From CSBr16-58 sp051859825 (GTDB lineage Bacteria > Bacteroidota > Bacteroidia > Flavobacteriales > Schleiferiaceae), in NCBI GenBank assembly GCA_051859825.1, contig JBHYFA010000072.1, forward strand, positions 1 to 13,862: a stretch of DNA of 13,862 bases. Reading direction: 5' to 3'. The notes beneath the pieces were generated by a model that did no database searches, was not told the origin of the DNA, and was given only the letters and a program-made list of their open reading frames with translations. Positions 7,103 to 13,862 of the stretch are shown one piece after another. The position numbers and the translations under genes were made by a program. The first letter of the stretch is position 1; each line of letters begins with the position of its first letter.

Positions 7103-7321
7103 ATGGTAGGAAGTATCGCTGCAATCGGAGCCGGAATCGCTGCACTAGGTGTAGGACTAGGTATTGGTAGAATTGGTGGATCAGCTATGGAAGGTATAGC
7201 TCGTCAGCCTGAAGCTACTGGTAAAATCCAAACCGCTATGATTATCGCTGCCGCTCTTATCGAGGGCGCGGGTCTGTTTGCAATCGTAGTTGCGTTGTTA
7301 GGTAACAACGTAGGTGCGTAA
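7103..7321 (+). CDS. atpE: F1Fo ATP synthase subunit c (rotor ring)
   Basis: This 72-residue helical hairpin has helix 1 with the glycine-rich ring motif GAGIAALGVGLGIGRIGG, a polar loop ARQPEATGK (33-41) and helix 2 with the ion-binding carboxylate Glu54 in ALIEGAGLFA. The residues after Glu54 are Gly-Ala rather than Ser/Thr, and the position matching the sodium-ligand glutamine of Ilyobacter-type c subunits is hydrophobic, so I infer a proton-driven ring. The frame is open further upstream, back into atpB, but the ATG at 7103 gives the normal family length and start (MVGSIAAIGAG). An intrinsic terminator follows the stop codon closely. Confidence 0.95.
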   Translation: MVGSIAAIGAGIAALGVGLGIGRIGGSAMEGIARQPEATGKIQTAMIIAAALIEGAGLFAIVVALLGNNVGA

Positions 7322-7331
7322 GTAACCTTAT

Positions 7332-7365
7332 CGGAGCAGACGTTGGGTCTGCTCCGTGTTTTTTT
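7332..7365 (+). terminator. Intrinsic terminator/attenuator between atpE and atpF
   Basis: A perfect 10-base-pair, GC-rich stem (CGGAGCAGAC at 7332-7341 with GTCTGCTCCG at 7347-7356) closes a five-base loop and is followed by TG and seven T (7359-7365). It begins ten bases after the atpE stop, and atpF starts 31 bases beyond it. This is a textbook rho-independent structure inside the operon. It would stop part of the transcripts after atpE or protect the 3' end of an atpE message. Confidence 0.88.
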
Positions 7366-7396
7366 AATTGAACGAAAAAATCAATACTAGTATCCC

Positions 7397-7885
7397 ATGG
7401 ATTTAGTAACCCCATCATTCGGTCTGTTTTTCTGGACAACCCTTTCATTCGGTATCTTGGTTATCCTTCTTAAAGCTTTTGCTTGGAAGCCTATCCTTAA
7501 CACCATTAAAGAGCGTGAAGAAAGCATCGACAATGCGTTGAAATCCGCAGAGAAGGCTCGTGAAGAAATGAAAAATCTTCAGGCCGACAACGAAAAAATT
7601 CTTGCTGAAGCCCGTGCAGAGCGCGACGCTATGCTCAAAGAAGGTCGTGAACTTCGCGATAAAACCGTGGAAGCCGCTAAGGAAACCGCGAAAAATGAAG
7701 CCGAGAAAATCATTGCCTCTGCCAGAGAGCAAATCGATTTAGAAAAGAAAGCTGCCATGACTGAATTGAAGAATCAAGTTGCTATTCTCAGTGTAGAAAT
7801 GGCCGAGAAAATTCTTCGCTCTGAATTGGCCGACGCCAAAAAGCACGAAGCTCTTATCAACGAGATGCTTCAAGACATCAACTAA
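7397..7885 (+). CDS. atpF: F1Fo ATP synthase subunit b (peripheral stalk)
   Basis: The 162-residue protein has one N-terminal membrane helix (about 8-28, FGLFFWTTLSFGILVILL) followed by KPILNTIKEREESIDNAL, the usual junction to the cytoplasmic helix. The rest is a long charged amphipathic helix rich in alanine, glutamate, lysine and arginine, suited to a right-handed coiled coil, ending EALINEMLQDIN. Subunit b ties subunit a in the membrane to delta and the top of F1, so that the alpha-beta hexamer does not rotate. The length is normal, and the ATG at 7397 is the only start that keeps the membrane helix intact. atpH begins 22 bases after the stop. Confidence 0.95.
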   Translation: MDLVTPSFGLFFWTTLSFGILVILLKAFAWKPILNTIKEREESIDNALKSAEKAREEMKNLQADNEKILAEARAERDAMLKEGRELRDKTVEAAKETAKNEAEKIIASAREQIDLEKKAAMTELKNQVAILSVEMAEKILRSELADAKKHEALINEMLQDIN

Positions 7886-7907
7886 ACATTACTAAACCGA
7901 TCATCTT

Positions 7908-8465
7908 ATGCGGTCAGTAAAAATTGCCAGTCGCTACGCAAAATCATTGCTCATCCTTGCCAAAGACAAATCTTTGGTGGAGGAAATCGCTGCTGATATG
8001 CAAAGCCTGGAAAATATTGGTAAGGAAAGTCGTGATTTGCGCCTTCTCCTTAAAAGTCCGGTGGTAAGGAAAGACAAGAAAATTAGTGTACTCAATACGC
8101 TTTTTCAGGCTTCTTTCCAAGAACCCACCATGATGTTCGTTCATTTAATTACACGTAAGAACCGTGAGGATATTCTTTTGGAAATTGCCGAAAGCTTCAT
8201 GCGTCAGTACCGTGAAATGAAGGGCATCAAAGAAGCGAGTGTTACTACCTCTATGGCCTTGTCTGCCGAATTGCAGCAAAGCGTAGAAAAAGCCTTGCGC
8301 GAATGGGCTAAAAGCGATGTGAATATCGTTTTCCATGTAAACCCGGACATCATCGCCGGTATCATCGTACGTCTTGAAGATCAAGAGTACAACGGAAGTG
8401 TTGCGGCCAAACTTGCCGGCTTGAAGCAACAATTCTCCAAAAACCTTTACGTACCACAATATTAA
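7908..8465 (+). CDS. atpH: F1Fo ATP synthase subunit delta (OSCP-like)
   Basis: The 185-residue protein has the OSCP/delta plan. An N-terminal helical bundle (about 5-105) opens with IASRYAKSLLILAKDK and contains LRLLLKSPVVRKDKK. The C-terminal part ends with the family signature around IIAGIIVRLEDQEYNGSVAAKL, equivalent to the GG-x-DGS region of other delta subunits. It sits on top of the alpha-beta hexamer and joins it to subunit b. The length is normal. The 15-base gap to atpA and the order b-delta-alpha-gamma follow the standard bacterial arrangement. Confidence 0.94.
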   Translation: MRSVKIASRYAKSLLILAKDKSLVEEIAADMQSLENIGKESRDLRLLLKSPVVRKDKKISVLNTLFQASFQEPTMMFVHLITRKNREDILLEIAESFMRQYREMKGIKEASVTTSMALSAELQQSVEKALREWAKSDVNIVFHVNPDIIAGIIVRLEDQEYNGSVAAKLAGLKQQFSKNLYVPQY

Positions 8466-8480
8466 ATAAAAGCAATCCCA

Positions 8481-10055
8481 ATGGCTGAAGTTAAACCCGC
8501 TGAAGTCTCAGCAATCCTTAGAGAACAACTTTCAGGTTTCCGCAACGAAACAGAATTGCAGGAAGTAGGTACCATCCTGCAAGTAGGTGACGGTATCGCC
8601 CGCGCTTTCGGACTTTCATCCGCTCAAGCTGGTGAACTCGTTGAATTTGAAAATGGACTACAAGGTATCGTTCTTAACCTTGAAGAAGACAACGTAGGTA
8701 TCGTACTTTTAGGTGCTTCTACCGAAATTAGAGAAGGAAGCACGGTTAAGCGCACCGGACGTATCGCCTCTATCAACGTAGGTGAAGGCATCGTTGGTCG
8801 TGTAGTAAACACTCTCGGACACCCCATCGACGGTAAAGGCGCCATCGACGGTGAAATGTTCGAAATGCCATTGGAGCGCAAAGCACCCGGGGTAATTTTC
8901 CGTCAACCGGTAAATGAGCCGCTACAAACCGGTATCAAAGCCGTTGACGCCATGATTCCTATCGGACGTGGTCAGCGTGAGCTTATCATTGGTGACCGTC
9001 AGACTGGTAAAACAGCCGTTGCCATCGATACCATCATCAATCAAAAAGAATTTTACGATGCAGGTGAGCCCGTTTTCTGTATCTACGTAGGTATCGGACA
9101 AAAAGGTTCGACCATCGCGCAGATCCAAAAGACGTTGGAAGAAGCCGGAGCAATGGATTACACCGTAATTGTTGCCGCTAACGCCTCTGACCCTGCACCG
9201 ATGCAGTTTTACGCTCCTTTCGCTGGTGCCGCCATCGGTGAGTACTTCCGCGATACCGGACGTCCTGCACTTATCGTTTATGATGACCTTTCTAAGCAAG
9301 CCGTTGCTTACCGTGAGGTATCTCTCCTCCTTCGTCGTCCACCCGGTCGTGAGGCCTATCCTGGTGACGTATTCTACCTTCACTCTCGCTTGCTAGAGCG
9401 TGCAGCTAAGGTGATCAACAACGACGAAATCGCTGCGCAAATGAACGACCTTCCTGAGTCGCTCAAAGGCAAAGTGAAAGGTGGAGGTTCACTTACCGCA
9501 TTGCCGATTATCGAAACCCAAGCGGGTGACGTTTCTGCCTATATCCCTACCAACGTAATTTCGATTACCGACGGACAGATCTTCCTCGAGTCTGACTTGT
9601 TCAACTCGGGTGTTCGCCCTGCGATTAACGTAGGTATCTCCGTATCACGTGTAGGAGGTTCAGCGCAGATCAAGTCGATGAAGAAAGTAGCCGGTACCTT
9701 GAAGCTCGACCAAGCTCAGTTCCGCGAACTAGAAGCTTTTGCGAAATTTGGTTCTGACCTCGATGCCGCCACTATGTCGGTAATCAACAAAGGTCGCCGT
9801 AACGTAGAGATCTTAAAGCAAAATGTAAACAGCCCATTGCCGGTTGAAAAGCAAATTGCCATTATCTATTGTGGTACCAAAGGATTGCTCAATAAAGTTC
9901 CCGTTGATCGTGTACGTGAGTTTGAAAAAGAATACCTAGAGTATCTCGATGCCAAGCACCGCGATGTGTTAGATCAACTTAAAGCCGGACAGTATTCAGA
10001 TGCACAAACATCTGTACTTGAAAAGGTAGCCGCTGAACTTTCAGCTAAATATTAA
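8481..10055 (+). CDS. atpA: F1Fo ATP synthase subunit alpha
   Basis: The 524-residue protein carries a beta-barrel N-terminal domain, a nucleotide-binding domain and a helical C-terminal domain. The P-loop GDRQTGKT is at 171-178, with Lys177 as the phosphate-binding lysine and Gln174 as the alpha-type residue. Arg390 in SVSRVGGSAQ corresponds to the E. coli Arg376 arginine finger that completes the catalytic site on the neighbouring beta subunit. EYFRDTGRPALIVYDDLSKQ is the Walker B region. Alpha binds nucleotide without hydrolysing it and alternates with beta in the F1 head. The length is slightly above E. coli (513). Codon use is strongly patterned (many GGT, CGT, GTA), as expected for a highly expressed gene. 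There is no sign of damage. Confidence 0.97.
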   Translation: MAEVKPAEVSAILREQLSGFRNETELQEVGTILQVGDGIARAFGLSSAQAGELVEFENGLQGIVLNLEEDNVGIVLLGASTEIREGSTVKRTGRIASINVGEGIVGRVVNTLGHPIDGKGAIDGEMFEMPLERKAPGVIFRQPVNEPLQTGIKAVDAMIPIGRGQRELIIGDRQTGKTAVAIDTIINQKEFYDAGEPVFCIYVGIGQKGSTIAQIQKTLEEAGAMDYTVIVAANASDPAPMQFYAPFAGAAIGEYFRDTGRPALIVYDDLSKQAVAYREVSLLLRRPPGREAYPGDVFYLHSRLLERAAKVINNDEIAAQMNDLPESLKGKVKGGGSLTALPIIETQAGDVSAYIPTNVISITDGQIFLESDLFNSGVRPAINVGISVSRVGGSAQIKSMKKVAGTLKLDQAQFRELEAFAKFGSDLDAATMSVINKGRRNVEILKQNVNSPLPVEKQIAIIYCGTKGLLNKVPVDRVREFEKEYLEYLDAKHRDVLDQLKAGQYSDAQTSVLEKVAAELSAKY

Positions 10056-10074
10056 TCATTGAACCTGGTTTTTC

Positions 10075-10938
10075 ATGGCCAATCTTAAAGAACTACGTAA
10101 CCGGATTCAGTCGGTAGGCAGTACCATGCAGATTACCTCTGCCATGAAAATGGTTTCTGCTGCTAAGCTGAAGAAGGCTCAAGATGCCATCCAGCAGATG
10201 CGTCCTTACGCCGAGAAACTCCAAGAGTTACTCAGCGGACTCAACGCCTCTTTGGATCAAAGCGAGAGTCTTTACGGTGCACAACGTCCTCTGCGTAAAG
10301 TATTGCTTATTACGCTTACTTCAAACCGTGGACTTTGTGGAGCTTTCAACGCCAACGTTATCCGTCAAGCCCGTCGTGTTGCCGCGAATTACGTGAATCA
10401 AGGAGTAGAAGTGGAAATCGTTGCCATTGGTAAAAAAGGAAACGACCTTTTGAAAAAGGTATATCCCGTAGTAGCCAACCACAGCGATATCTTCAACAAC
10501 ATCCAGTTTGACGATGTTGCGGCCGTGGCACAAATGGCAATGGATAACTTTACTTCCGGCAATTACGACAAAGTAGAAGTGGTATATAACCACTTTAAAA
10601 ATGCCGGTTCTCAAGAAGTTATCACAGAAACCATGCTTCCTATAGCACCACCTGATGATGCGAGTACAGACCAGGCTTTGGATTATATTTTCGAGCCCGG
10701 TAAGGAAGAAATTGTGGAGGAGCTTATCCCTAAATCTTTGAAAACTCAGCTCTTCAAAGCCGTTTTGGATTCCAATGCCTCTGAGCACGGTGCACGTATG
10801 ACTGCCATGCATAAGGCCACCGACAACGCGAAAGAATTGTCACGCCTATTGAAGCTCGATTACAACAAAGCACGTCAGGCTGCTATTACCAACGAAATCC
10901 TTGAGATTGTTGGTGGTGCCGCTGCCTTGGAAGGATAA
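10075..10938 (+). CDS. atpG: F1Fo ATP synthase subunit gamma (central shaft)
   Basis: The 287-residue protein has the two long terminal helices that form the rotating coiled coil. The N-terminal one includes IQSVGSTMQITSAMKMVSAA, and the C-terminal one ends YNKARQAAITNEILEIVGGA. A Rossmann-like middle domain lies between them, with SNRGLCGAFN at 83-92, equivalent to the DRGLCGGLN motif of E. coli. Gamma turns with the c ring and drives conformational change in the beta subunits. It lies 19 bases after atpA. In most operons atpD follows next; here a strong terminator and a repeat block follow instead. Confidence 0.96.
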   Translation: MANLKELRNRIQSVGSTMQITSAMKMVSAAKLKKAQDAIQQMRPYAEKLQELLSGLNASLDQSESLYGAQRPLRKVLLITLTSNRGLCGAFNANVIRQARRVAANYVNQGVEVEIVAIGKKGNDLLKKVYPVVANHSDIFNNIQFDDVAAVAQMAMDNFTSGNYDKVEVVYNHFKNAGSQEVITETMLPIAPPDDASTDQALDYIFEPGKEEIVEELIPKSLKTQLFKAVLDSNASEHGARMTAMHKATDNAKELSRLLKLDYNKARQAAITNEILEIVGGAAALEG

Positions 10939-10972
10939 GGCCACAGCTTCGATTTTATTTAAACATATATTT

Positions 10973-11004
10973 AAAAACCGCTCTCTCGTAGGGCGGTTTT
11001 TTTT
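10973..11004 (+). terminator. Intrinsic terminator after atpG
   Basis: The stem AAAAACCGCTCT (10973-10984) pairs with AGGGCGGTTTTT (10990-11001) over 12 positions, including one G-T wobble, around a five-base loop. It ends in a run of eight T (10997-11004). It starts 35 bases after the atpG stop and should end the sprE-atpG transcript, leaving elbB and atpD to their own promoters. Confidence 0.85.
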
Positions 11005-11020
11005 GTGGTTGATTTTTTTT

Positions 11021-11154
11021 AACCACGAAAGGCACGAAAACCACGAAACACTCGAAAAGCACGAAAAATGGATTGCGTACCCCTTCAAAGTTCCATATTT
11101 ACGCCCCAACCGTTGCGAAGCAACATTTTCGTGTATTTCGTGCCTTTCGTGGTT
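11021..11154. repeat. Inverted repeat pair, 26 of 28 matching, able to form a cruciform or RNA hairpin
   Basis: Bases 11021-11048 are the reverse complement of 11127-11154 with two mismatches. The 78 bases between the arms include a small perfect hairpin, GTTGC (11112-11116), loop GAA, GCAAC (11120-11124). The pair starts 16 bases after the atpG terminator. Confidence 0.85.
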
Positions 11155-11319
11155 CTAAATATGTGAAGCTTCGTGCCTTTCGTGCCTTTCGTGGTCTTAA
11201 AAATATGCGCAGCAACAATCAAAGCAGCAACACTTTCGTGCCTTTCGTGGTTTTAAAATTTTGTCCAGCAACATCAAAGTAAAAATACCTTCGTGTATTC
11301 GTGATGCAATCCAATTTTC
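11021..11319. repeat. Intergenic block of 9-base-period CACGAAA / TTTCGTG repeats
   Basis: The left part (11021-11067) has five CACGAAA-like words at 11024, 11033, 11042, 11051 and 11060, exactly nine bases apart. To the right, the reverse complement TTTCGTG (or CTTCGTG) occurs in groups at the same step: 11127, 11136, 11145; 11169, 11178, 11187; 11234, 11243; and a diverged pair near 11289 and 11297. Four copies of AGCAACA (11119, 11211, 11226, 11267) lie between the groups. The outer edges also mirror each other: TGGATTGC at 11069-11076 and GCAATCCA at 11306-11313. The block has no coding look and no CRISPR spacer pattern. I know similar CACGAAA-rich debris from other environmental genomes but cannot name a family. 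Confidence 0.85.
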
Positions 11320-11358
11320 AATAAGCAATAACACTTCATTACTTTCCATTTATACATC

Positions 11359-11388
11359 TTGTTTTGTACATTAGCAGCATTATTTTGC
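11359..11388 (+). promoter_or_regulatory. Candidate promoter for the elbB-like gene
   Basis: TTG at 11359-11361, 18 bases, then TTATTTTG at 11380-11387 followed by C resembles the Bacteroidota TTG / TAnnTTTG pattern with one mismatch. It lies 23 bases before the ATG at 11411, so the leader would be very short. It is the best match in the gap after the atpG terminator. Confidence 0.35.
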
Positions 11389-11410
11389 TCAACATATAAA
11401 TCCAAATATC

Positions 11411-12091
11411 ATGAAGATAGGTGTGCTTTTACACGGTAGCGGGGTGTACGACGGAACAGAAATCCACGAAGCAGTTTTAAGTCTACTAGCCATTCGCGAG
11501 GCCGGACACGAGTATGTTTGCCTAGCGCCTAATTTTGATCAGCACCACGTGGTCAACCATCTCAATGGAGAAGAAATGAACGAAACCCGCAACGTTTTGA
11601 TCGAATCCGCTCGAATTGCTCGCGGTGAAATCGAAGCTTTACTGGTTTCCCACGCCGATAGTATCGACGCCCTAGTGATGCCCGGAGGTTTTGGCACCGC
11701 AAAGAATTTCACCAAGTGGGCCTTTTCCGGTCCAGAAGGTGATATAGATGAAACAGTACGCGATTTTCTCCAAGCTGTAGTGAAACAATCAAAGCCCATT
11801 GCCGCCCTATGTATGAGTCCCACCACCTTAGCAAAGGCGCTCGAAGGGATGGAGCTCGGCGCAACCTTTTCCGTGGGTAGCGATCAAGAAGCTTCACCAT
11901 ACGATATCAAGGCTATTTCCGCCGGTGTAGAAGCCGTAGGTGGAAAAATTCAAATGAAAGGTGTGGATGGTATTTCGTTAGACAAAAAGAACAAAATTAT
12001 TTGCGCACCATGCTACATGATGGAGGCAGATATTTTGCAAATTCGTGAGAATATCAAGGAGGCGATTGACGCAATGTGCGAGCTCGCATAA
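11411..12091 (+). CDS. elbB: ElbB-like protein of the DJ-1/PfpI (glutamine amidotransferase-like) superfamily
   Basis: The 226-residue protein matches the ElbB/ES1 group. It has an N-terminal GVYDGTEIHEAVLSLLAI, then NHLNGEEMNETRNVLIESAR, ARGEIEAL, the strand-turn LVMPGGFGTAKNF, and the nucleophile elbow AALCMSP with Cys134. E. coli ElbB was named as an isoprenoid-pathway enhancing protein and has been reported to have glyoxalase activity; the true substrate is not settled. Fold and catalytic cysteine are clear, while function is taken from the family. The gene is flanked by the repeat block on the left and an AT-rich promoter gap on the right and has no functional link to its ATP synthase neighbours that I can see. 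The length is normal. Confidence 0.88.
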   Translation: MKIGVLLHGSGVYDGTEIHEAVLSLLAIREAGHEYVCLAPNFDQHHVVNHLNGEEMNETRNVLIESARIARGEIEALLVSHADSIDALVMPGGFGTAKNFTKWAFSGPEGDIDETVRDFLQAVVKQSKPIAALCMSPTTLAKALEGMELGATFSVGSDQEASPYDIKAISAGVEAVGGKIQMKGVDGISLDKKNKIICAPCYMMEADILQIRENIKEAIDAMCELA

Positions 12092-12438
12092 GCACAATCT
12101 GTGTAGCTAGGAATAAAAACTTCGTTGACAAGATTGACTTTACATGCATTTTGAATGTGTTAAACTCATTCATAATCAGTATTTTATTATTCCAGTCCAA
12201 GCGTTCGATCCCATGTAAAAACGCACGACAGCCCCGATTTTTTGCATTAAAAAAAAATCAAAAAAAATCGCTAAATCTTTGATTATTCAGACTATTTTTG
12301 CGGTCGAATTAAACAGGTACTTTTTAGTGGTAAAAAGTTGGTTTTTTCCGCTTTCCACTGGAAGTAAAATAGGAGTAACTTCTTGATTTACGCATTTGTT
12401 TATTGAGAAGCATTCAACCAAATAAAACGTTTCCTAAC
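12092..12438 (+). promoter_or_regulatory. AT-rich gap between elbB and atpD with probable atpD promoter and leader
   Basis: No credible gene lies here. A-tracts (12249-12257 and 12261-12268) precede TATTTTTG at 12293-12300, an exact TAnnTTTG match; transcription would begin near 12307 and give a leader of about 130 bases. No TTG sits at the usual -33 spacing, and the TTTG at 12278-12281 is too close, so the A-tracts may act as an upstream element instead. The A/T runs around 12239-12268 could also form a weak terminator for elbB. Confidence 0.4.
12319..12338 (+). other. Perfect hairpin in the atpD leader
   Basis: ACTTTTTA (12319-12326) and TAAAAAGT (12331-12338) pair perfectly around a GTGG loop, about 12 bases downstream of the inferred transcription start and 100 bases before the atpD ATG. 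The stem is AT-rich and therefore weak. It could be an RNA stabiliser, a protein-binding site, or chance in AT-rich DNA. Confidence 0.35.
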
Positions 12439-13862
12439 ATGTCTGAAATCAAAGGAAAAATTTCACAAATCATCGGTCCAGTAGTGGACGTAATGTTCGA
12501 TACTACGGACATTGAGTTACCTAAGATTTACGAAGCCCTCGAAATTGACCACAATGGTCAGAAGCTTGTGCTTGAAACCCAGCAACACATTGGTGAAGAC
12601 ACCGTACGTGCGGTTGCTATGGATTCTACCGACGGCTTGAAGCGTGGTCAAGAAGTTCGCGCAGTAGGTACCCCTATCTCTATGCCTATTGGTGATGAAA
12701 TCAAAGGTCGCCTGTTTAATGTAACCGGCACGGCCATCGACGGAATGAAGCAGCTCGACAGCAATGCGCGTCGCTCCATCCACAATGCCCCGCCGAAATA
12801 CGAAGATCTTTCTACTTCTGAGGAAATTCTCTACACAGGTATCAAAGTTATCGACCTTATCGAGCCGTATGCAAAAGGGGGTAAAATTGGTCTTTTCGGT
12901 GGTGCTGGTGTGGGTAAAACCGTACTTATCCAGGAGTTGATTAACAATATTGCCAAAGGCCACGGTGGTCTTTCTGTATTTGCCGGTGTAGGTGAGCGCA
13001 CGCGTGAGGGGAACGACCTTCTTCGCGAGATGATCGAAGCCAACATCATCAAGTACGGTGAAAAATTCAAGCACTCTATGGAAGAGGGCGGATGGGATCT
13101 TTCGGCCATCAACGACGAAGAATTGAAAGAGTCTAAGGCTACTTTCGTTTTCGGTCAGATGAACGAGCCTCCCGGAGCACGTGCCCGTGTAGCCCTTTCC
13201 GGTCTATCCCTGGCGGAGTACTTCCGCGATGGTGACGGCGAAGGACAAGGACGTGATATCCTTTTCTTTATTGACAACATTTTCCGCTTTACCCAAGCTG
13301 GTTCTGAGGTATCGGCCCTTCTCGGACGTATGCCATCAGCGGTAGGTTACCAGCCTACACTTGCTACGGAGATGGGTGTGATGCAAGAGCGTATTACCTC
13401 TACCAAGCGTGGTTCTATTACATCCGTACAGGCGGTTTACGTACCTGCGGATGACCTTACCGACCCCGCTCCCGCAACCACCTTTGCTCACTTAGATGCC
13501 ACTACGGTATTGAGTCGTAAGATTGCCGAGCTCGGTATTTACCCTGCGGTTGACCCCTTGGATTCTACCTCACGTATCCTCAATCCTACCATCGTAGGTG
13601 ACGAGCATTACCGTTGTGCACAGCGCGTGAAAGAAACCCTTCAGCGCTACAAAGAATTGCAAGATATCATCGCCATTCTTGGTATGGATGAATTGAGCGA
13701 AGAAGATAAGATGGTCGTACACCGTGCCCGTCGTGTTCAACGTTTCCTTTCACAGCCATTCCACGTAGCCGAGCAGTTTACCGGACTCAAAGGAGTATTG
13801 GTAAGCATCGAAGACACCATCAAAGGTTTCAATATGATTCTCGACGGAGAAGTAGATCAGTA
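12439..13862 (+). CDS. atpD: F1Fo ATP synthase subunit beta (3' end outside window)
   Basis: 474 codons are present and the frame is still open at the window end, at ILDGEVDQ, about 30 residues short of the usual length. The N-terminus MSEIKGKISQIIGPVVDVMF is typical. The P-loop GGAGVGKT is at 154-161 with Lys160, and the catalytic glutamate is Glu186 in GERTREGNDL, equivalent to E. coli Glu181. GQMNEPPGARARVALSGLSL, then FIDNIFRFTQAGSEVSALLG and YVPADDLTDPAPATTFAHLD follow as in all beta subunits. Compared with E. coli there are about 27 extra residues between Glu186 and Gln240 (KYGEKFKHSMEEGGWDLSA and onward), an insertion I know from Bacteroidota beta subunits. It is the catalytic subunit of F1. 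Its position behind elbB instead of atpG is the notable point. atpC would be expected next but is not visible. Confidence 0.97.
   Translation, partial: MSEIKGKISQIIGPVVDVMFDTTDIELPKIYEALEIDHNGQKLVLETQQHIGEDTVRAVAMDSTDGLKRGQEVRAVGTPISMPIGDEIKGRLFNVTGTAIDGMKQLDSNARRSIHNAPPKYEDLSTSEEILYTGIKVIDLIEPYAKGGKIGLFGGAGVGKTVLIQELINNIAKGHGGLSVFAGVGERTREGNDLLREMIEANIIKYGEKFKHSMEEGGWDLSAINDEELKESKATFVFGQMNEPPGARARVALSGLSLAEYFRDGDGEGQGRDILFFIDNIFRFTQAGSEVSALLGRMPSAVGYQPTLATEMGVMQERITSTKRGSITSVQAVYVPADDLTDPAPATTFAHLDATTVLSRKIAELGIYPAVDPLDSTSRILNPTIVGDEHYRCAQRVKETLQRYKELQDIIAILGMDELSEEDKMVVHRARRVQRFLSQPFHVAEQFTGLKGVLVSIEDTIKGFNMILDGEVDQ

Noticed and set aside
8624..9383. Long minus-strand ORFs opposite atpA (also opposite atpG and atpD)
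   Set aside because: They are shadows produced by the strong codon bias of highly expressed genes on the other strand, and their proteins have no domain-like composition.
10901..11282. Overlapping ORFs through the repeat block (peptides with FRAFRG and FVPFVV-like repeats)
   Set aside because: They are translations of the 9-base repeat, whose period is a multiple of three and so keeps frames open. They have no start context or family resemblance.
11021..11319. Possible CRISPR array
   Set aside because: The repeats are only about 7-9 bases with 2-3 base gaps, no unique spacers of 25-40 bases occur, and no cas genes are present.
12125..12152. TTGACA (12125-12130) as a sigma-70 promoter for atpD
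   Set aside because: No TATAAT-like box follows at the right distance, and the primary sigma factor of Bacteroidota uses the TTG / TAnnTTTG pattern.
12076..12282. 68-residue ORF starting inside the end of elbB
   Set aside because: It overlaps elbB, ends in AT-rich DNA with a lysine/asparagine-rich tail and has no recognisable domain. The region fits a promoter gap better.

Overview
This window comes from a member of the Bacteroidota, most likely the Flavobacteriia. The evidence is a SprE/PorW-type gliding and type IX secretion lipoprotein next to a bactofilin and the ATP synthase genes, an ATP synthase a subunit with a long signal-peptide-bearing N-terminus, a beta subunit with a phylum-typical insertion, and TAnnTTTG-like promoter elements. 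I cannot name the genus. Every convincing gene is on the + strand.

Left end (1-1195): the C-terminal part of an RHS/YD-repeat protein enters from outside the window and stops seven residues after its DPTG motif, with no toxin domain. An AT-rich stretch follows with two very small membrane-protein ORFs. This looks like a worn-down polymorphic-toxin tip. At 1196-2050 is a secreted outer-membrane beta-barrel protein of unknown function.

Centre (2224-10938): a tightly packed run reads sprE/porW, bactofilin, atpZ, a four-helix membrane protein in the AtpI position, then atpB-E-F-H-A-G (a, c, b, delta, alpha, gamma). It holds the whole F0 sector plus the delta, alpha and gamma parts of F1. A near-perfect intrinsic terminator hairpin lies between atpE and atpF and would favour high expression of the c subunit. 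A second strong terminator follows atpG.

Right end (10939-13862): a 472-base gap carries an array of CACGAAA/TTTCGTG words with a 9-base period and a 26/28 inverted repeat. It is followed by an ElbB-like DJ-1/PfpI-superfamily gene, a 347-base AT-rich gap with a probable promoter and a leader hairpin, and atpD (beta subunit), which runs off the end of the window. atpC (epsilon) is not in the window. The F1 beta gene is therefore separated from the rest of the operon by about 1.5 kb of repeats and one unrelated gene, and probably has its own promoter.

Taken together this is mostly core energy metabolism and surface machinery. I do not see a clear-cut undescribed defence or mobile system. The points most worth a second look are the RHS remnant with its internal insertion, the 9-base-period repeat block inside the split atp locus, and the atpE-atpF terminator.
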